Assembly (NCBI GenBank): GCA_029907165.1
Contig: JARYMK010000005.1
Coordinates: forward strand, 1 to 43,307
DNA from: Anaerolineae bacterium
GTDB lineage: Bacteria; Chloroflexota; Anaerolineae; DTLA01
Direction of reading: 5' to 3'
DNA length: 43,307 nucleotides
The notes under the pieces are model-generated. The model had not been told where the DNA came from. It saw nothing but the letters and a program-made list of their open reading frames with translations, and made no database searches. This document shows positions 1-9,500 of this stretch, piece by piece; position 1 is the stretch's first letter, and the number at the start of each line of letters is the position of its first letter. Made by a program: the position numbers and the translations under genes.

Positions 1-294
1 ATGTGGTGCTACTACAACCTATTCATGCCGGTCGTACGCCAGACGTCCCGTCGGGTAAAGCGCACAACCACCGGCCTGCTCCAGATCGTGCGCACCCAAG
101 ACCGCGCCACCACGCCCCTTGACCGGTTGCTGACAGCCGCGCCACCCCTACCCCGCCCCACAGCTGAACAACTGGTGGCGCTCCGAGACAGCACCGACCC
201 GCTAGCCCTGAAGCGGCACATCCATCGCCACCTGGGTGAGTTAGCCCAGATGGCTGACCGAGACGAAAGGAGTGAGACCATTACCTTCCGGTAG
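1..294 (+). CDS. C-terminal part of an integrase/DDE-type transposase (5' end outside the window)
   Basis: Open from the window edge; WCYYNLFMPVVRQTSRRV resembles the C-terminal region of integrase-core transposases; followed by a tandem terminal repeat. Confidence 0.5.
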   Translation: MWCYYNLFMPVVRQTSRRVKRTTTGLLQIVRTQDRATTPLDRLLTAAPPLPRPTAEQLVALRDSTDPLALKRHIHRHLGELAQMADRDERSETITFR

Positions 295-340
295 CATTAT
301 CATTTGGCGGTCAATCTGCGCTCGGTAACATTATCATTTG
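289..340. repeat. Tandem copies of CGGTARCATTATCATTTG at a probable IS terminus (289-306 and 323-340)
   Basis: cggtagcattatcatttg and cggtaacattatcatttg differ at one base and start 34 bp apart, directly after the transposase stop. Confidence 0.6.
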
Positions 341-546
341 ACTTGACACGGAGCTCAGTTTATCTTGCAAATTTAAACTTACAGGTCATAGGTGCATCCT
401 GGAGCAGCACGGTCCTGCTGTTTTGTCCTCCATACGCACTCTTCGCATCCTTGGCCCTCTGCAGAGAGACCATAAACGGCGTCCCAGTAGTTTGACGTGC
501 CGACCTGCACGGGATAGAATGAGCGCCACCATCAGCGGAGGGCACA

Positions 547-3450
547 TTGGCAAGGCTGCGAGGCATCTCCCACATCTTGGCCGGCGTCGTGCTAGGGCTG
601 TTCGCGGGCCGCGTCTGGGCTGAAACCCAGACGGTCCCCATCGCCACACCGCGCTTGCTCGTCGTGGCGGGCCTGGCGTGCATCGCGGGTGCGGCGCTTG
701 GATGGGCACTGGCGCGGCTGCGCGTGCGCACGTGGCCGCTGCTCCTGCTGCTCGCCTATGCCGCCTGGCCCGTCGTCTCGCCCGGCATGGCAGCGTGGGT
801 GGCTGGATTCGCACTGGCCGCGCTCCTGCTGGCCAACCTGCCCCCGCGGCCCAAGTTGCCGATGGAATGGCCCGTCGCTGTCCTCGCCTTCGTTGTGTAC
901 GCGGCGACGCTGGCCCCAGGCATCCTTCCCGCCGACAGCGGCGAGTTCCAGTTCGTGGCCCATGTGCTCGGCATCGCCCACCCGCCGGGCTACCCGCTGT
1001 ACACCCTGCTGGGCAAACTGGCCACGCTCTTGCCCGTCAACTCCGTGGCGTGGCGGGTGAATCTCCTGTCGGCGGTGTTCGCCGCACTGACGCTGGCGCT
1101 GGTGGCGCGCACCGTGCGGCGGCTGACCGGCTCTGCGGTGGCCGGGCTATCTGCGGCGCTGGCCCTGGGCGGCATCACCACCTTCTGGGCACAGGCCACC
1201 ACGGCCAACATCCGCGCGCTGATGGCCCTGTTCACGGCCCTCATGCTCCTGCTGGCGCTGGAATACGGCGCGAAGCCATCCAAGAGGGGGCTCGTCGTGC
1301 TGGCAGTCGCGGCGGGCCTCGCCGTAGGGCACCACGGCTCGCTAGGGCTGCTGTTCATCCCCCTGGCGGCCTATCTGCTCGTCGCCGACCGGCAGTTGCT
1401 CAAGCGCCCCCGCTGGCTGCTGACGGCGGCTGGGGCGTTCGCGGCGTCGCTGCTGGTGCTCCTCTACTTGCCCATCCGAAGCCTCACGGGCGCGCCGTTT
1501 GATCCCACGCCCATTGACTCGGTGAGCCGTTTCATGGAGCACATCCTGGCGTCGGGATTCCGCGGCGACATGTTCTACTTCGCCCGCGCCGACCTGCTGC
1601 CCGGGCGCATCGGCGTGTGGCTGAACATCCTGCGCATGGAGTTCGGCGCACCGCTGGCCGTGGCGATGGCGCTGGCGGGCATCCTCTCCCTGGTCAAGCG
1701 CCCCAAAGTGGGGCTGCTCGTCGGGGGCGTGTTCCTGGTCAACGCCGCCACGGCCATCACCTACCGCGCGCCCCAGACGGTGGAGTATCTCATACCGTCC
1801 TACGTGGCGCTGGCGGTGTTCCTGGGCATCGGGCTGGCCGAGGCGATGGCGTGGGCATCGCGCCAGTCGGCGCTGCGGGCGCTCATCGCGGCGGCAGTGC
1901 TGATGCTGTGCGCCGCGCCTTGGGCCGCCAATGCGTCCAGTTTCCAGGTGCTGCACCGCGACAACTCCACCGAGCATACGGCGCGAACCCTGCTCGGCTT
2001 GGCGCCCGCCGGTGCAACTATCCTCGCCAACTGGCACTGGGCAACGCCGCTCTGGTATCTCCAGCACGCGGAAGGCGCGCGGCCTGACGTGCGCGTGGTG
2101 TACGTCTATCCCGAAGGCGCGACGCCGAATGAGGACGTCTGGATCCGGCGCATGGGCGAGGCGTTGGGGCAAGGCCCAGTCCTCATCACCAACTGGTTTG
2201 AGGCGTACAAGGCCACGCCCTACCGGTTCATCCGCACCGAGGGCGGCTGGCGGGTGCTGGATGCGCCCTTGCGCGACGTGCCGCCGGGCGTGGTCTCGGT
2301 GGATGCGGTCTTTGATGGCAAGATTCGCCTCCTCGCCTGCCGGATCAGCGAGAGCGAGACCGCGCCGGGCAAGGAACTGCGCCTGTGGGTGTACTGGCAA
2401 CCGGTCGCGCCGCTGGACCGCGACTACTCATTCTTCGTGCACCTGGTGGATGCCAGCGGGCAGGTACTGGGCCAGAGCGACCTGACGCGCGACGGGCGAT
2501 TGTACCAGGTGGGCGAGGTGGTGGCGGATGAGCACCGACTATCCATCCTGCCCACCGCCGTCCCCGGCGACTATCGCGTCATCGCGGGCACGTACATCAC
2601 CCTGCCCGACGGCTGGCGGCGGTTGCAGACGCCAGACGGCCGCGATGCTGTGCCCGTTGCCGACGTGCGGGTGCGCCCCGCCGCCGAGCGGCCCGTAACC
2701 CTGCACCCGATGGCGCAGCGGTTCGCGGGCGGGCTCACGCTGCTGGGCGCAGACTGGGACGCGGCGGGGTCGGGCGCGCTTTACCTGCACTGGCGCAACG
2801 ACGGTCTGCCCGCAGGCGACTACGCAATACAATTCCTACGTGCGGGCGAACTGGCCGCGCAGGGCATCGCCCACGTGCCGCCTGCCCCGGCCTACTTCAC
2901 GTCGGCCACGCTGGTACCCTATGGCGAGGGCTGGCTGTCCGTCCGCCTGCACGACGTTGCGGGCCGCGTGCTCCAGCCGCTGGGGCCTTGGGGCCGCGCC
3001 TGGGGCAACGAGGCCATGCTGCCCCACTTCTACGCCGGTGCGCGCTACGTCAACCTGGGCGGTGAGATGATCTTCGCGGGCACGGAGGGCCTGCCTACAG
3101 AGGCAAAGGCGGGCAGTTCTGTGCGCGTTGTGGCGAGATTCGTCGCCCTCAAGCCGCTGGTCAACGACTACGCCGTGTCGGTGGCCCTCTCCGCCGACGA
3201 CGGCTCGTGGGACGTGCAGCACGACACCACGCCCGCCCTGGGCGCCATCCCGACGCTCAAGTGGACGCGCGGCGTGGCCGTGGACGACCTGCACACGCTG
3301 GAGATTCCTGCGGGCGCGGCGGGCAAAGCCACGCTCTACCTCACCGTGTACGATGCCTTCACCCTGGACCCGCTGCCCATCCTGGACGCCGAACTGGCCC
3401 GCCTGGGCCAGGGCCAGCACCTGCGGCTGGGCGGGGTGGTGGTGCGATGA
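547..3450 (+). CDS. DUF2723-family membrane protein (putative glycosyltransferase) with C-terminal beta-sandwich modules; TTG start uncertain
   Basis: LPADSGEFQFVAHVLGIAHPPGYPLYTLLGKL motif, many hydrophobic segments, soluble C-terminal half. Confidence 0.8.
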   Translation: MARLRGISHILAGVVLGLFAGRVWAETQTVPIATPRLLVVAGLACIAGAALGWALARLRVRTWPLLLLLAYAAWPVVSPGMAAWVAGFALAALLLANLPPRPKLPMEWPVAVLAFVVYAATLAPGILPADSGEFQFVAHVLGIAHPPGYPLYTLLGKLATLLPVNSVAWRVNLLSAVFAALTLALVARTVRRLTGSAVAGLSAALALGGITTFWAQATTANIRALMALFTALMLLLALEYGAKPSKRGLVVLAVAAGLAVGHHGSLGLLFIPLAAYLLVADRQLLKRPRWLLTAAGAFAASLLVLLYLPIRSLTGAPFDPTPIDSVSRFMEHILASGFRGDMFYFARADLLPGRIGVWLNILRMEFGAPLAVAMALAGILSLVKRPKVGLLVGGVFLVNAATAITYRAPQTVEYLIPSYVALAVFLGIGLAEAMAWASRQSALRALIAAAVLMLCAAPWAANASSFQVLHRDNSTEHTARTLLGLAPAGATILANWHWATPLWYLQHAEGARPDVRVVYVYPEGATPNEDVWIRRMGEALGQGPVLITNWFEAYKATPYRFIRTEGGWRVLDAPLRDVPPGVVSVDAVFDGKIRLLACRISESETAPGKELRLWVYWQPVAPLDRDYSFFVHLVDASGQVLGQSDLTRDGRLYQVGEVVADEHRLSILPTAVPGDYRVIAGTYITLPDGWRRLQTPDGRDAVPVADVRVRPAAERPVTLHPMAQRFAGGLTLLGADWDAAGSGALYLHWRNDGLPAGDYAIQFLRAGELAAQGIAHVPPAPAYFTSATLVPYGEGWLSVRLHDVAGRVLQPLGPWGRAWGNEAMLPHFYAGARYVNLGGEMIFAGTEGLPTEAKAGSSVRVVARFVALKPLVNDYAVSVALSADDGSWDVQHDTTPALGAIPTLKWTRGVAVDDLHTLEIPAGAAGKATLYLTVYDAFTLDPLPILDAELARLGQGQHLRLGGVVVR

Positions 3451-3536
3451 TACCCCGCCCATCTTGCCCCTTCCCCCGCATTGTGATACACTTACCCACG
3501 ATACGGTGATCGGCCAATCCAAGTCGCAGGCGCACC

Positions 3537-4313
3537 ATGATACCCATCCGCAGGAATGGACTGCTCTACTACCAGTTTGAGACCCTCGCGGCGCAGCGTG
3601 GGGTGGACCACGCCGTGTTCACGCGGTTGGGCGGCTTCAGCAAGCCTCCCTTCGCGTCGCTGAACGTGGGCGCGACCGTGGGCGACGACCCCGCCGCCGT
3701 CCACGAGAATCGCTGCATCGTCTTCGGGGCGATGGGCCTCTCGCCCGACGAGGTGGTTACGTGCTACCAGGTGCATAGCGCCGCTGTTGCGCCCGTGGGC
3801 GTGCGGCACGGCGGCCAGGTCATCCCCGCCACCGATGGCCTCATGTCCGCCGAGCCGGTCGCCTTGTTCCTGCGCTTCGCCGACTGCGTCCCTATCATCC
3901 TGTACGACCCGGTGCGGCAGGTTGTGGCGCTGGTGCACGCGGGCTGGCGCGGGACTGCTGCGGGCATTGCCGGCGTGGGCGTGGCCCGCATGGCCGAACA
4001 GTACGGCTCGCGCCCGGGCGACATCCTCGCCTGCATTGGTCCCTCCATCGGCCCGTGCTGCTACCGCGTGGGCGAGGATTTCCACCAGACCATGACCGCG
4101 CAGTGGCCCGACGCAGCGGCCTACATCGCGCGGCGCAACGGCGCACTCCATGCGGACCTGTGGGAGATGAACCGGCAGCAACTGATGGACGCGGGCGTAG
4201 CCCATGTGGAAGTCGCGCGCATTTGCACCGCCTGCCACAACGACGAGTTCTTCTCCCATCGCGGCGATGGTGGCCGCACCGGGCGGTTCGCGGCGCTTGT
4301 GCGCCTGCGGTAG
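3537..4313 (+). CDS. pgeF: Laccase-domain / peptidoglycan editing factor PgeF (YfiH) family protein
   Basis: CYQVHSA, FADCVPI, HAGWRGTAAGI and IGPSIGPCCYRVG motifs. Confidence 0.9.
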   Translation: MIPIRRNGLLYYQFETLAAQRGVDHAVFTRLGGFSKPPFASLNVGATVGDDPAAVHENRCIVFGAMGLSPDEVVTCYQVHSAAVAPVGVRHGGQVIPATDGLMSAEPVALFLRFADCVPIILYDPVRQVVALVHAGWRGTAAGIAGVGVARMAEQYGSRPGDILACIGPSIGPCCYRVGEDFHQTMTAQWPDAAAYIARRNGALHADLWEMNRQQLMDAGVAHVEVARICTACHNDEFFSHRGDGGRTGRFAALVRLR

Positions 4314-4332
4314 GATCCGGGGAGGGCGGCAC

Positions 4333-5079
4333 ATGGCGACAGTGCCGAGCCTGGAATGCAACCTGCGTGCGGTCAACGAGCGCATTGCCGAGGCGGCCGC
4401 GCGGGCGGGACGTAGCCCCGATGCCATCACCCTGGTCGCCGTCACTAAGACTGTGCCTGCGGAAATCGTTGCCGCCGCCTGGGAACTGGGCGTGCGCCAC
4501 TTCGGCGAGAACCGTGTGGAAGAGGCCGAGGCCAAAATCCCCGCGGCCGATGCCCTCATCGCTGTGCCGGGCCAGTGCCCCACCTGGCACATGGTCGGCC
4601 ACATCCAGAGCCGCAAGGCCAGGGAGGTTGTGAGCCTGTTTGATTTCGTCCACTCGGTGGACAGCGTGAAACTCGTCGCCGAACTGGACAAGCGGGCGGC
4701 CGCCGTCGGTCGGACAGTCCCTTGCCTACTGGAAATCAACACGAGCGGCGAGGCGAGCAAATATGGCGTCGCGGGCGACATCGGCCCATCCGACCCGGCC
4801 CAGGCTGGAGCGGTCCTGGCCGTAGCCCAGGCGCTGGCGGGGGCAACGCATCTGCAGGCCCTCGGCCTGATGACGCTGGGGCCTCTGGCTGCGCCCGAAG
4901 CGCATGTGAGGCGCTGCTTCCAGACCCTGCGGCGCTGGCAGGAATTCCTGGCGGGGCGCGTGCCCCAGGCCCAGTGGCGGCACCTCTCCATGGGCATGTC
5001 CGACGACTTTGAGATCGCCGTGGAGGAGGGCGCGACCATCGTTCGCATCGGCAGGGCCATATTCCAGGGGAGTTCGTAG
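4333..5079 (+). CDS. YggS family pyridoxal-phosphate homeostasis protein
   Basis: VAVTKTVPAEIV, HFGENRVEEA, WHMVGHIQSRK and LSMGMSDDFEIAVEEGATIVRIG. Confidence 0.9.
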   Translation: MATVPSLECNLRAVNERIAEAAARAGRSPDAITLVAVTKTVPAEIVAAAWELGVRHFGENRVEEAEAKIPAADALIAVPGQCPTWHMVGHIQSRKAREVVSLFDFVHSVDSVKLVAELDKRAAAVGRTVPCLLEINTSGEASKYGVAGDIGPSDPAQAGAVLAVAQALAGATHLQALGLMTLGPLAAPEAHVRRCFQTLRRWQEFLAGRVPQAQWRHLSMGMSDDFEIAVEEGATIVRIGRAIFQGSS

Positions 5080-5098
5080 CCCAACGAGGGGGAGTCCT

Positions 5099-5359
5099 AT
5101 GATCATCGTGCACAACTTTATCCGCCTTCTGTTTGACCTGTTGAGCCTGGCCATCTTGCTCCGCGTCATCCTGTCCTGGTTCAGAGTCAACCCGTTCCAC
5201 CCCATTGTCGCGTTCCTGGACCAGATTACCGAGCCGATACTCGGCCCACTTCGCCGTGTCATCCCGCCCATCGGCATGATTGACGTTACGCCTATCGTCG
5301 CGCTGGTATTGCTCCAGGTAGTGGAGATGATTCTGCTCTCGCTTATTCCGCGTGCGTAG
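5099..5359 (+). CDS. YggT family membrane protein
   Basis: LLRVILSWFRVNPFHPIVAFLDQITEPILGPLRRVIPPIG. Confidence 0.85.
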   Translation: MIIVHNFIRLLFDLLSLAILLRVILSWFRVNPFHPIVAFLDQITEPILGPLRRVIPPIGMIDVTPIVALVLLQVVEMILLSLIPRA

Positions 5360-5368
5360 AGGTGAGTG

Positions 5369-5662
5369 ATGAACGTTCTGTTCATCACCGAACGGGAAGG
5401 GGCCATCTCGTTCCTGGTGCGGGTTACGCCGCGCGCCAAGCGGGACGAGATCGTCGGGGCCGTAGAGGGGGCGCTGAAGGTGAAACTGGCGGCCCCGCCG
5501 GTGGAAGGCGCGGCAAACGAGGCGCTGACCAAGTTCCTCGCCGATCGTCTGGGCGTGCACGCCGCACAGGTGGAGATTCTGTCCGGCCGCACGGCCAAGA
5601 TGAAAAGGGTTCGGGTTATAGGCATCTCCGCCAGCGAAGCGCACCGGCGACTGCAAGCCTGA
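5369..5662 (+). CDS. DUF167 (YggU) family protein
   Basis: VRVTPRAKRDEIVG, APPVEGAANEAL and LSGRTAKMKRVRV; conserved neighbourhood with yggS and yggT. Confidence 0.85.
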   Translation: MNVLFITEREGAISFLVRVTPRAKRDEIVGAVEGALKVKLAAPPVEGAANEALTKFLADRLGVHAAQVEILSGRTAKMKRVRVIGISASEAHRRLQA

Positions 5663-5763
5663 CGCTCCGCGCGGGAACCCATCGGGCGCGTGCGGCGTCT
5701 ACCAGACGGATACCTGCAAGCGATAGTCGGCTCGCAGGCAAGAAAGCGTCAGGAGGTAACAAC

Positions 5764-6486
5764 ATGACGGCCCGAACCGTATGGATGCTTGTCGCGGTGC
5801 TGCTGCTCGTCAGCGCGTGCGCCCCGGCGGGGGGCGGGCCTGCTGCGACGCCGTCCGCGCCATCGGGAGGCAGCACCCCGGCCACTCCGCCCGCGCAAGG
5901 AGGAACTATGCCAAGTCTTGAGATTCCCAGCCCGCTGCCGCGGAAGATGACGGAGCCGCTGGAACAGGCCGTGCACGACCTGGCGACGCGGCTCGGCATC
6001 TCCGCCGATGAGATTGAACTGTTGAGCATTACCACCGAGGAGATGCCTATCGGCGATCTCTGCCCCGGCGCGCCCGCCAAGGGCACCACCCAGCCCGGCG
6101 GCTTGGTGCTGGGCAAGGAGATCGTCCTGCGGGTTGGCGGCGAGACCTACACGTACCGCGTGGCCGGCAAGCGGGTGGCGCTGTGCCAGGGGCCTGGTTC
6201 CGTCGAGGTTACGGCCCCGCCTGCCGCGTCGCTGCCCGATGGCAGCGAGGCTGCGCTGGAGGCGGCGCTGTCGGACCTGGCGGCGCGCCTGAAGGTTGAC
6301 CCGAGCGCCATCCAGGTGGTAGGCGTGGAGAAGCGCATGTGGAGCGACGCCAGCCTGGGGTGCCCGCAGCCCGGCATGATGTACGCCCAGGTCATTACGC
6401 CGGGGTTCCTGATCCGGCTCAGCGTTGAGGGCAAGGCGTATACGTACCACACCAGTCTGACCCACGCGGTGCTGTGCGAGCCGTAG
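5764..6486 (+). CDS. Secreted lipoprotein with two tandem copies of an uncharacterised domain
   Basis: Lipobox LLLVSAC; two repeats of [L]E.A..DLA.RL..... to ...G..YTY....... LC..P. Confidence 0.75.
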   Translation: MTARTVWMLVAVLLLVSACAPAGGGPAATPSAPSGGSTPATPPAQGGTMPSLEIPSPLPRKMTEPLEQAVHDLATRLGISADEIELLSITTEEMPIGDLCPGAPAKGTTQPGGLVLGKEIVLRVGGETYTYRVAGKRVALCQGPGSVEVTAPPAASLPDGSEAALEAALSDLAARLKVDPSAIQVVGVEKRMWSDASLGCPQPGMMYAQVITPGFLIRLSVEGKAYTYHTSLTHAVLCEP

Positions 6487-6517
6487 CGCCAGCCCACCCG
6501 AAAGACGACACCAAAGA

Positions 6518-6549
6518 AGAGAGCCAGCCGTTTCTGCGGCTGGCTCTCT
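6518..6549. terminator. Bidirectional hairpin terminator between convergent genes
   Basis: agagccagccg-tttctg-cggctggctct with A-rich 5' and T-containing 3' flanks. Confidence 0.8.
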
Positions 6550-6582
6550 TGTGTTGCGGTGAAGTCGCGAGCGCCTAGCGCG

Positions 6583-9500
6583 TTATGGCTTCGGCATCTC
6601 GGACTCCAGCCAGTACGACACCTCCAGCATAGGCACATACTGCTGGTTCGGCACGTACGGCTGCTCGGACGAGCGGAACGTGTACTGAGTGGACACTTTT
6701 CCGACGCCCTTGAGCAACATGCCGAAGTTCGGCAGGCTGCCACTCACCCACTGCTGCACCAGGCTGGTAACGTCAAACTCAACCTTGGTGGTGGTTGTGG
6801 CGGGTTTGAGCAGCGCGCTCGCGACAGGAGTAGGCTCCACATCGCTTGCGGTGTCAGCGGCGCCGGGCGAGCCCCACATGTCCGTGCCGGTCGCGAACAG
6901 CCAGTTGGCCGCGTCCTCGGTCCAGTCGCGCTTCAGCGCGTGCACCTGCACCGTCATGTCGTGTTGACCGGAGTCGTAGCCCAGGTAGTACATCGTCAGT
7001 TTTGCCGACTCAAAGGTGGCGTCGGAGCCGATGCTGGACAGGTCAAACTTCAGCAACGGCGCTTTCACCGCACCCTGGCGAATTCTCAGTTCCGCGCGGG
7101 AACCGAAGATCGTCGTCGGCTCCCAACCGCTGATGTACGTGTCCTCGGCCACGCCGAACTTGGCGGTGTATTTGGGCGGCGTCGCGGCGAACACCGGCAA
7201 CTGGAAGATGCCGGGCGCGTGCGCCGGACCGATCATCACCAGGCCCCAGTAGGACATGCCAGGCGTGAAGACCTTGTTCCACGCGACGTCAAAGGTGAAC
7301 GAGCCGTCCGGGTGCTTGACCACGTTCTGCACGGCCAGGTCGTTGCCCTGCACCGCGTTGATCGTGATTTCCACCGGATCGCCTTCCGTGACGCCCCAGC
7401 CATGGACGGCCACCAGGTAGTTGCCGTCGGCCGGGAACTTGACCATCACGTACTCGTCGCCGGTTGGCGTCGTGGACGAGCCGATGACTTCGTGGTCAAA
7501 GTCAAACACGCCGTCGTTATTGGCATCGTACAGCACGAACAGGTCCACGTCGCTGGCCGCCGCGTGGGTTCTGGCTTCCAGCAGGCCGCCGTGGTTGATG
7601 GTAACCGGATACTGGTAGGTTGCTGTGGATGGATCATCCGGGTCGTCCTGGACCGCGGGCACCACGTACTTCTCCACGCCACCCAGGCCGTAGGCGGTCG
7701 CCGCGATGTCGTCAAACGACAGGTCTGACGTCAGCGTTACCGGCAGCGAGCCCGGGTTCGTCCGGCCGTCAATGATGAGCAGCGACGGGTTCAGGACCGC
7801 CGTGCCCACCTGGCCCGAGAAGGGCTCATTGATCGTTTCGCCGGAGAACAGCACGTTGTGGAGCATGAACAGGTGCAGGCCCGTGGAGATGGGCGCCGAC
7901 ACCCACTCCTCCGACGTGCCGGTGGCGGTGTCAAAGAGCCACATGCCCGCGCCGATGTTCTTGTTCGGGCTGCCGCCCTTGAAGCCCAGCGTGTACGGCC
8001 CGAAGATGTCCGGCGCCATGGCGGAGAAGACATCCTCTTCCGACCCGTAGATCAGCGTGTCAATGTCCGTCGGGAACGTGCCCCACTGGGTCTTGGCCAC
8101 CAGGTAGGTCCCCTGAGCAAACACCTGATCCGGGATGTCGGTGAAGAAGAACCGCCAGTCGCCGGACTCGGCGCGCCAGGACCAATCCTGGAAGCCGCTG
8201 ACCGTGCCGTTGTTGTACGGCAGCGGCTGGTCCACGCCACCGAACTGGAACTGAGCGCCATCCGCCGCGACCATCGCCGTTACCGGAATGGCCGACACGT
8301 GGCCGCTGTGGACGCCATCGCCGGGGTCGGACACCAGCACCACGCCCTCGTACGCGCCCAGCGGAGCATCCTCGGGCACGTCCAGGGTCGCGGTGAAGGT
8401 CGCCGAGCCGCCCGCCGGAACTACCAGTTCGCCTGCAGCCCTGCCGGTGTCAATGGTCATCCACGGCCAGTCCACACGCTTGAAGAAGGTGATCTCCAGG
8501 CTGACCACCGTCTCCTTGTTGACCTTCGCCTGCGTGCGGCGCTGGACGCCGACGAACAGCCCGTCGTGGAACCGCTGGCCCGGCTTGCCGACGGTGATGC
8601 CGAAGGACGGGCCGGTGTCGTAGCCATAGTTGAAGCGGTTGTACTCGCCGACCTGGTCCTCGCCTGCGTTCACGACCCCGTTGCCATTCTTGTCGGTCCA
8701 CAGGACACCGTCGCCGTTCAGGTCGGTCCAGTCATACGCCAGCACGCGGAACCGCTGGTCATACGCCAGAGGCCCGGTGAACACGTTGCTTGTGGTGAAG
8801 TGCTGCAGCGGGAACCAGGCCTTGACGACCATCAGGTCGGCGTCGTGGTACGGCCCACCCGGAGCCACCAGCGGCGTCGCGTCGTACAGGTAGTCGGCCA
8901 GTCGCTGGAAGTTGGGCGCGCTCTCTTCTGCCTGGTTGACGGCGAACTGCGTCGTTACAGTGCCCACTTTCTCCATGTGAGCGTCGGTAACGGTCGCGGT
9001 GATGTCCGTCGTGCCGTGGTTGTAGAGGGTGAAGGTTTTGCTCGTAGAGGTGCCAGGGTGCACGATGTTGGCGAAGCCTTCAATCTCCTCGCCGCGGTAG
9101 TCGCCCGCCTGCCAGAACGCAGGCGACACGCGCAGGCCATAGAGGCCGCCTGCCACGTCGGTCGCGCGGTCGGCGTTCACCACACCCGCGCCCTGCACGA
9201 ACGGGTCATGCTTGGCGTCCGTCGCGCCGGACATGAGCAGTTCGCGCGCCACCTCGTAGGTTGGGAACTCGCCGTGGGCCTGTTTGTAAGCGTCATAGAC
9301 CAGCGCCAGGTTGCCCGCCGCGATGGGGCACGAACGGCTTGTGCCGCCCCAGATCTCCCAGGCGATCCAACCATCGCCCACCTCGTTCAGGGCCAGGTCG
9401 CCAGCGCCCCATGCGCCGTTGGCCGCCACGGATACGCCCACGCTGCCGGTCGCGCCAGGCCCGCGGTTGGACCAGGACTGGACATCCCCGTACAGAATCT

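Noticed and set aside
304-495. 63-aa ORF next to the left IS terminus
   Set aside because: No RBS or homology signal; overlaps IS terminal repeats
3492-5084. 530-aa minus-strand ORF opposite pgeF and yggS
   Set aside because: Spans two well-supported plus-strand genes; no domain; high-GC artefact
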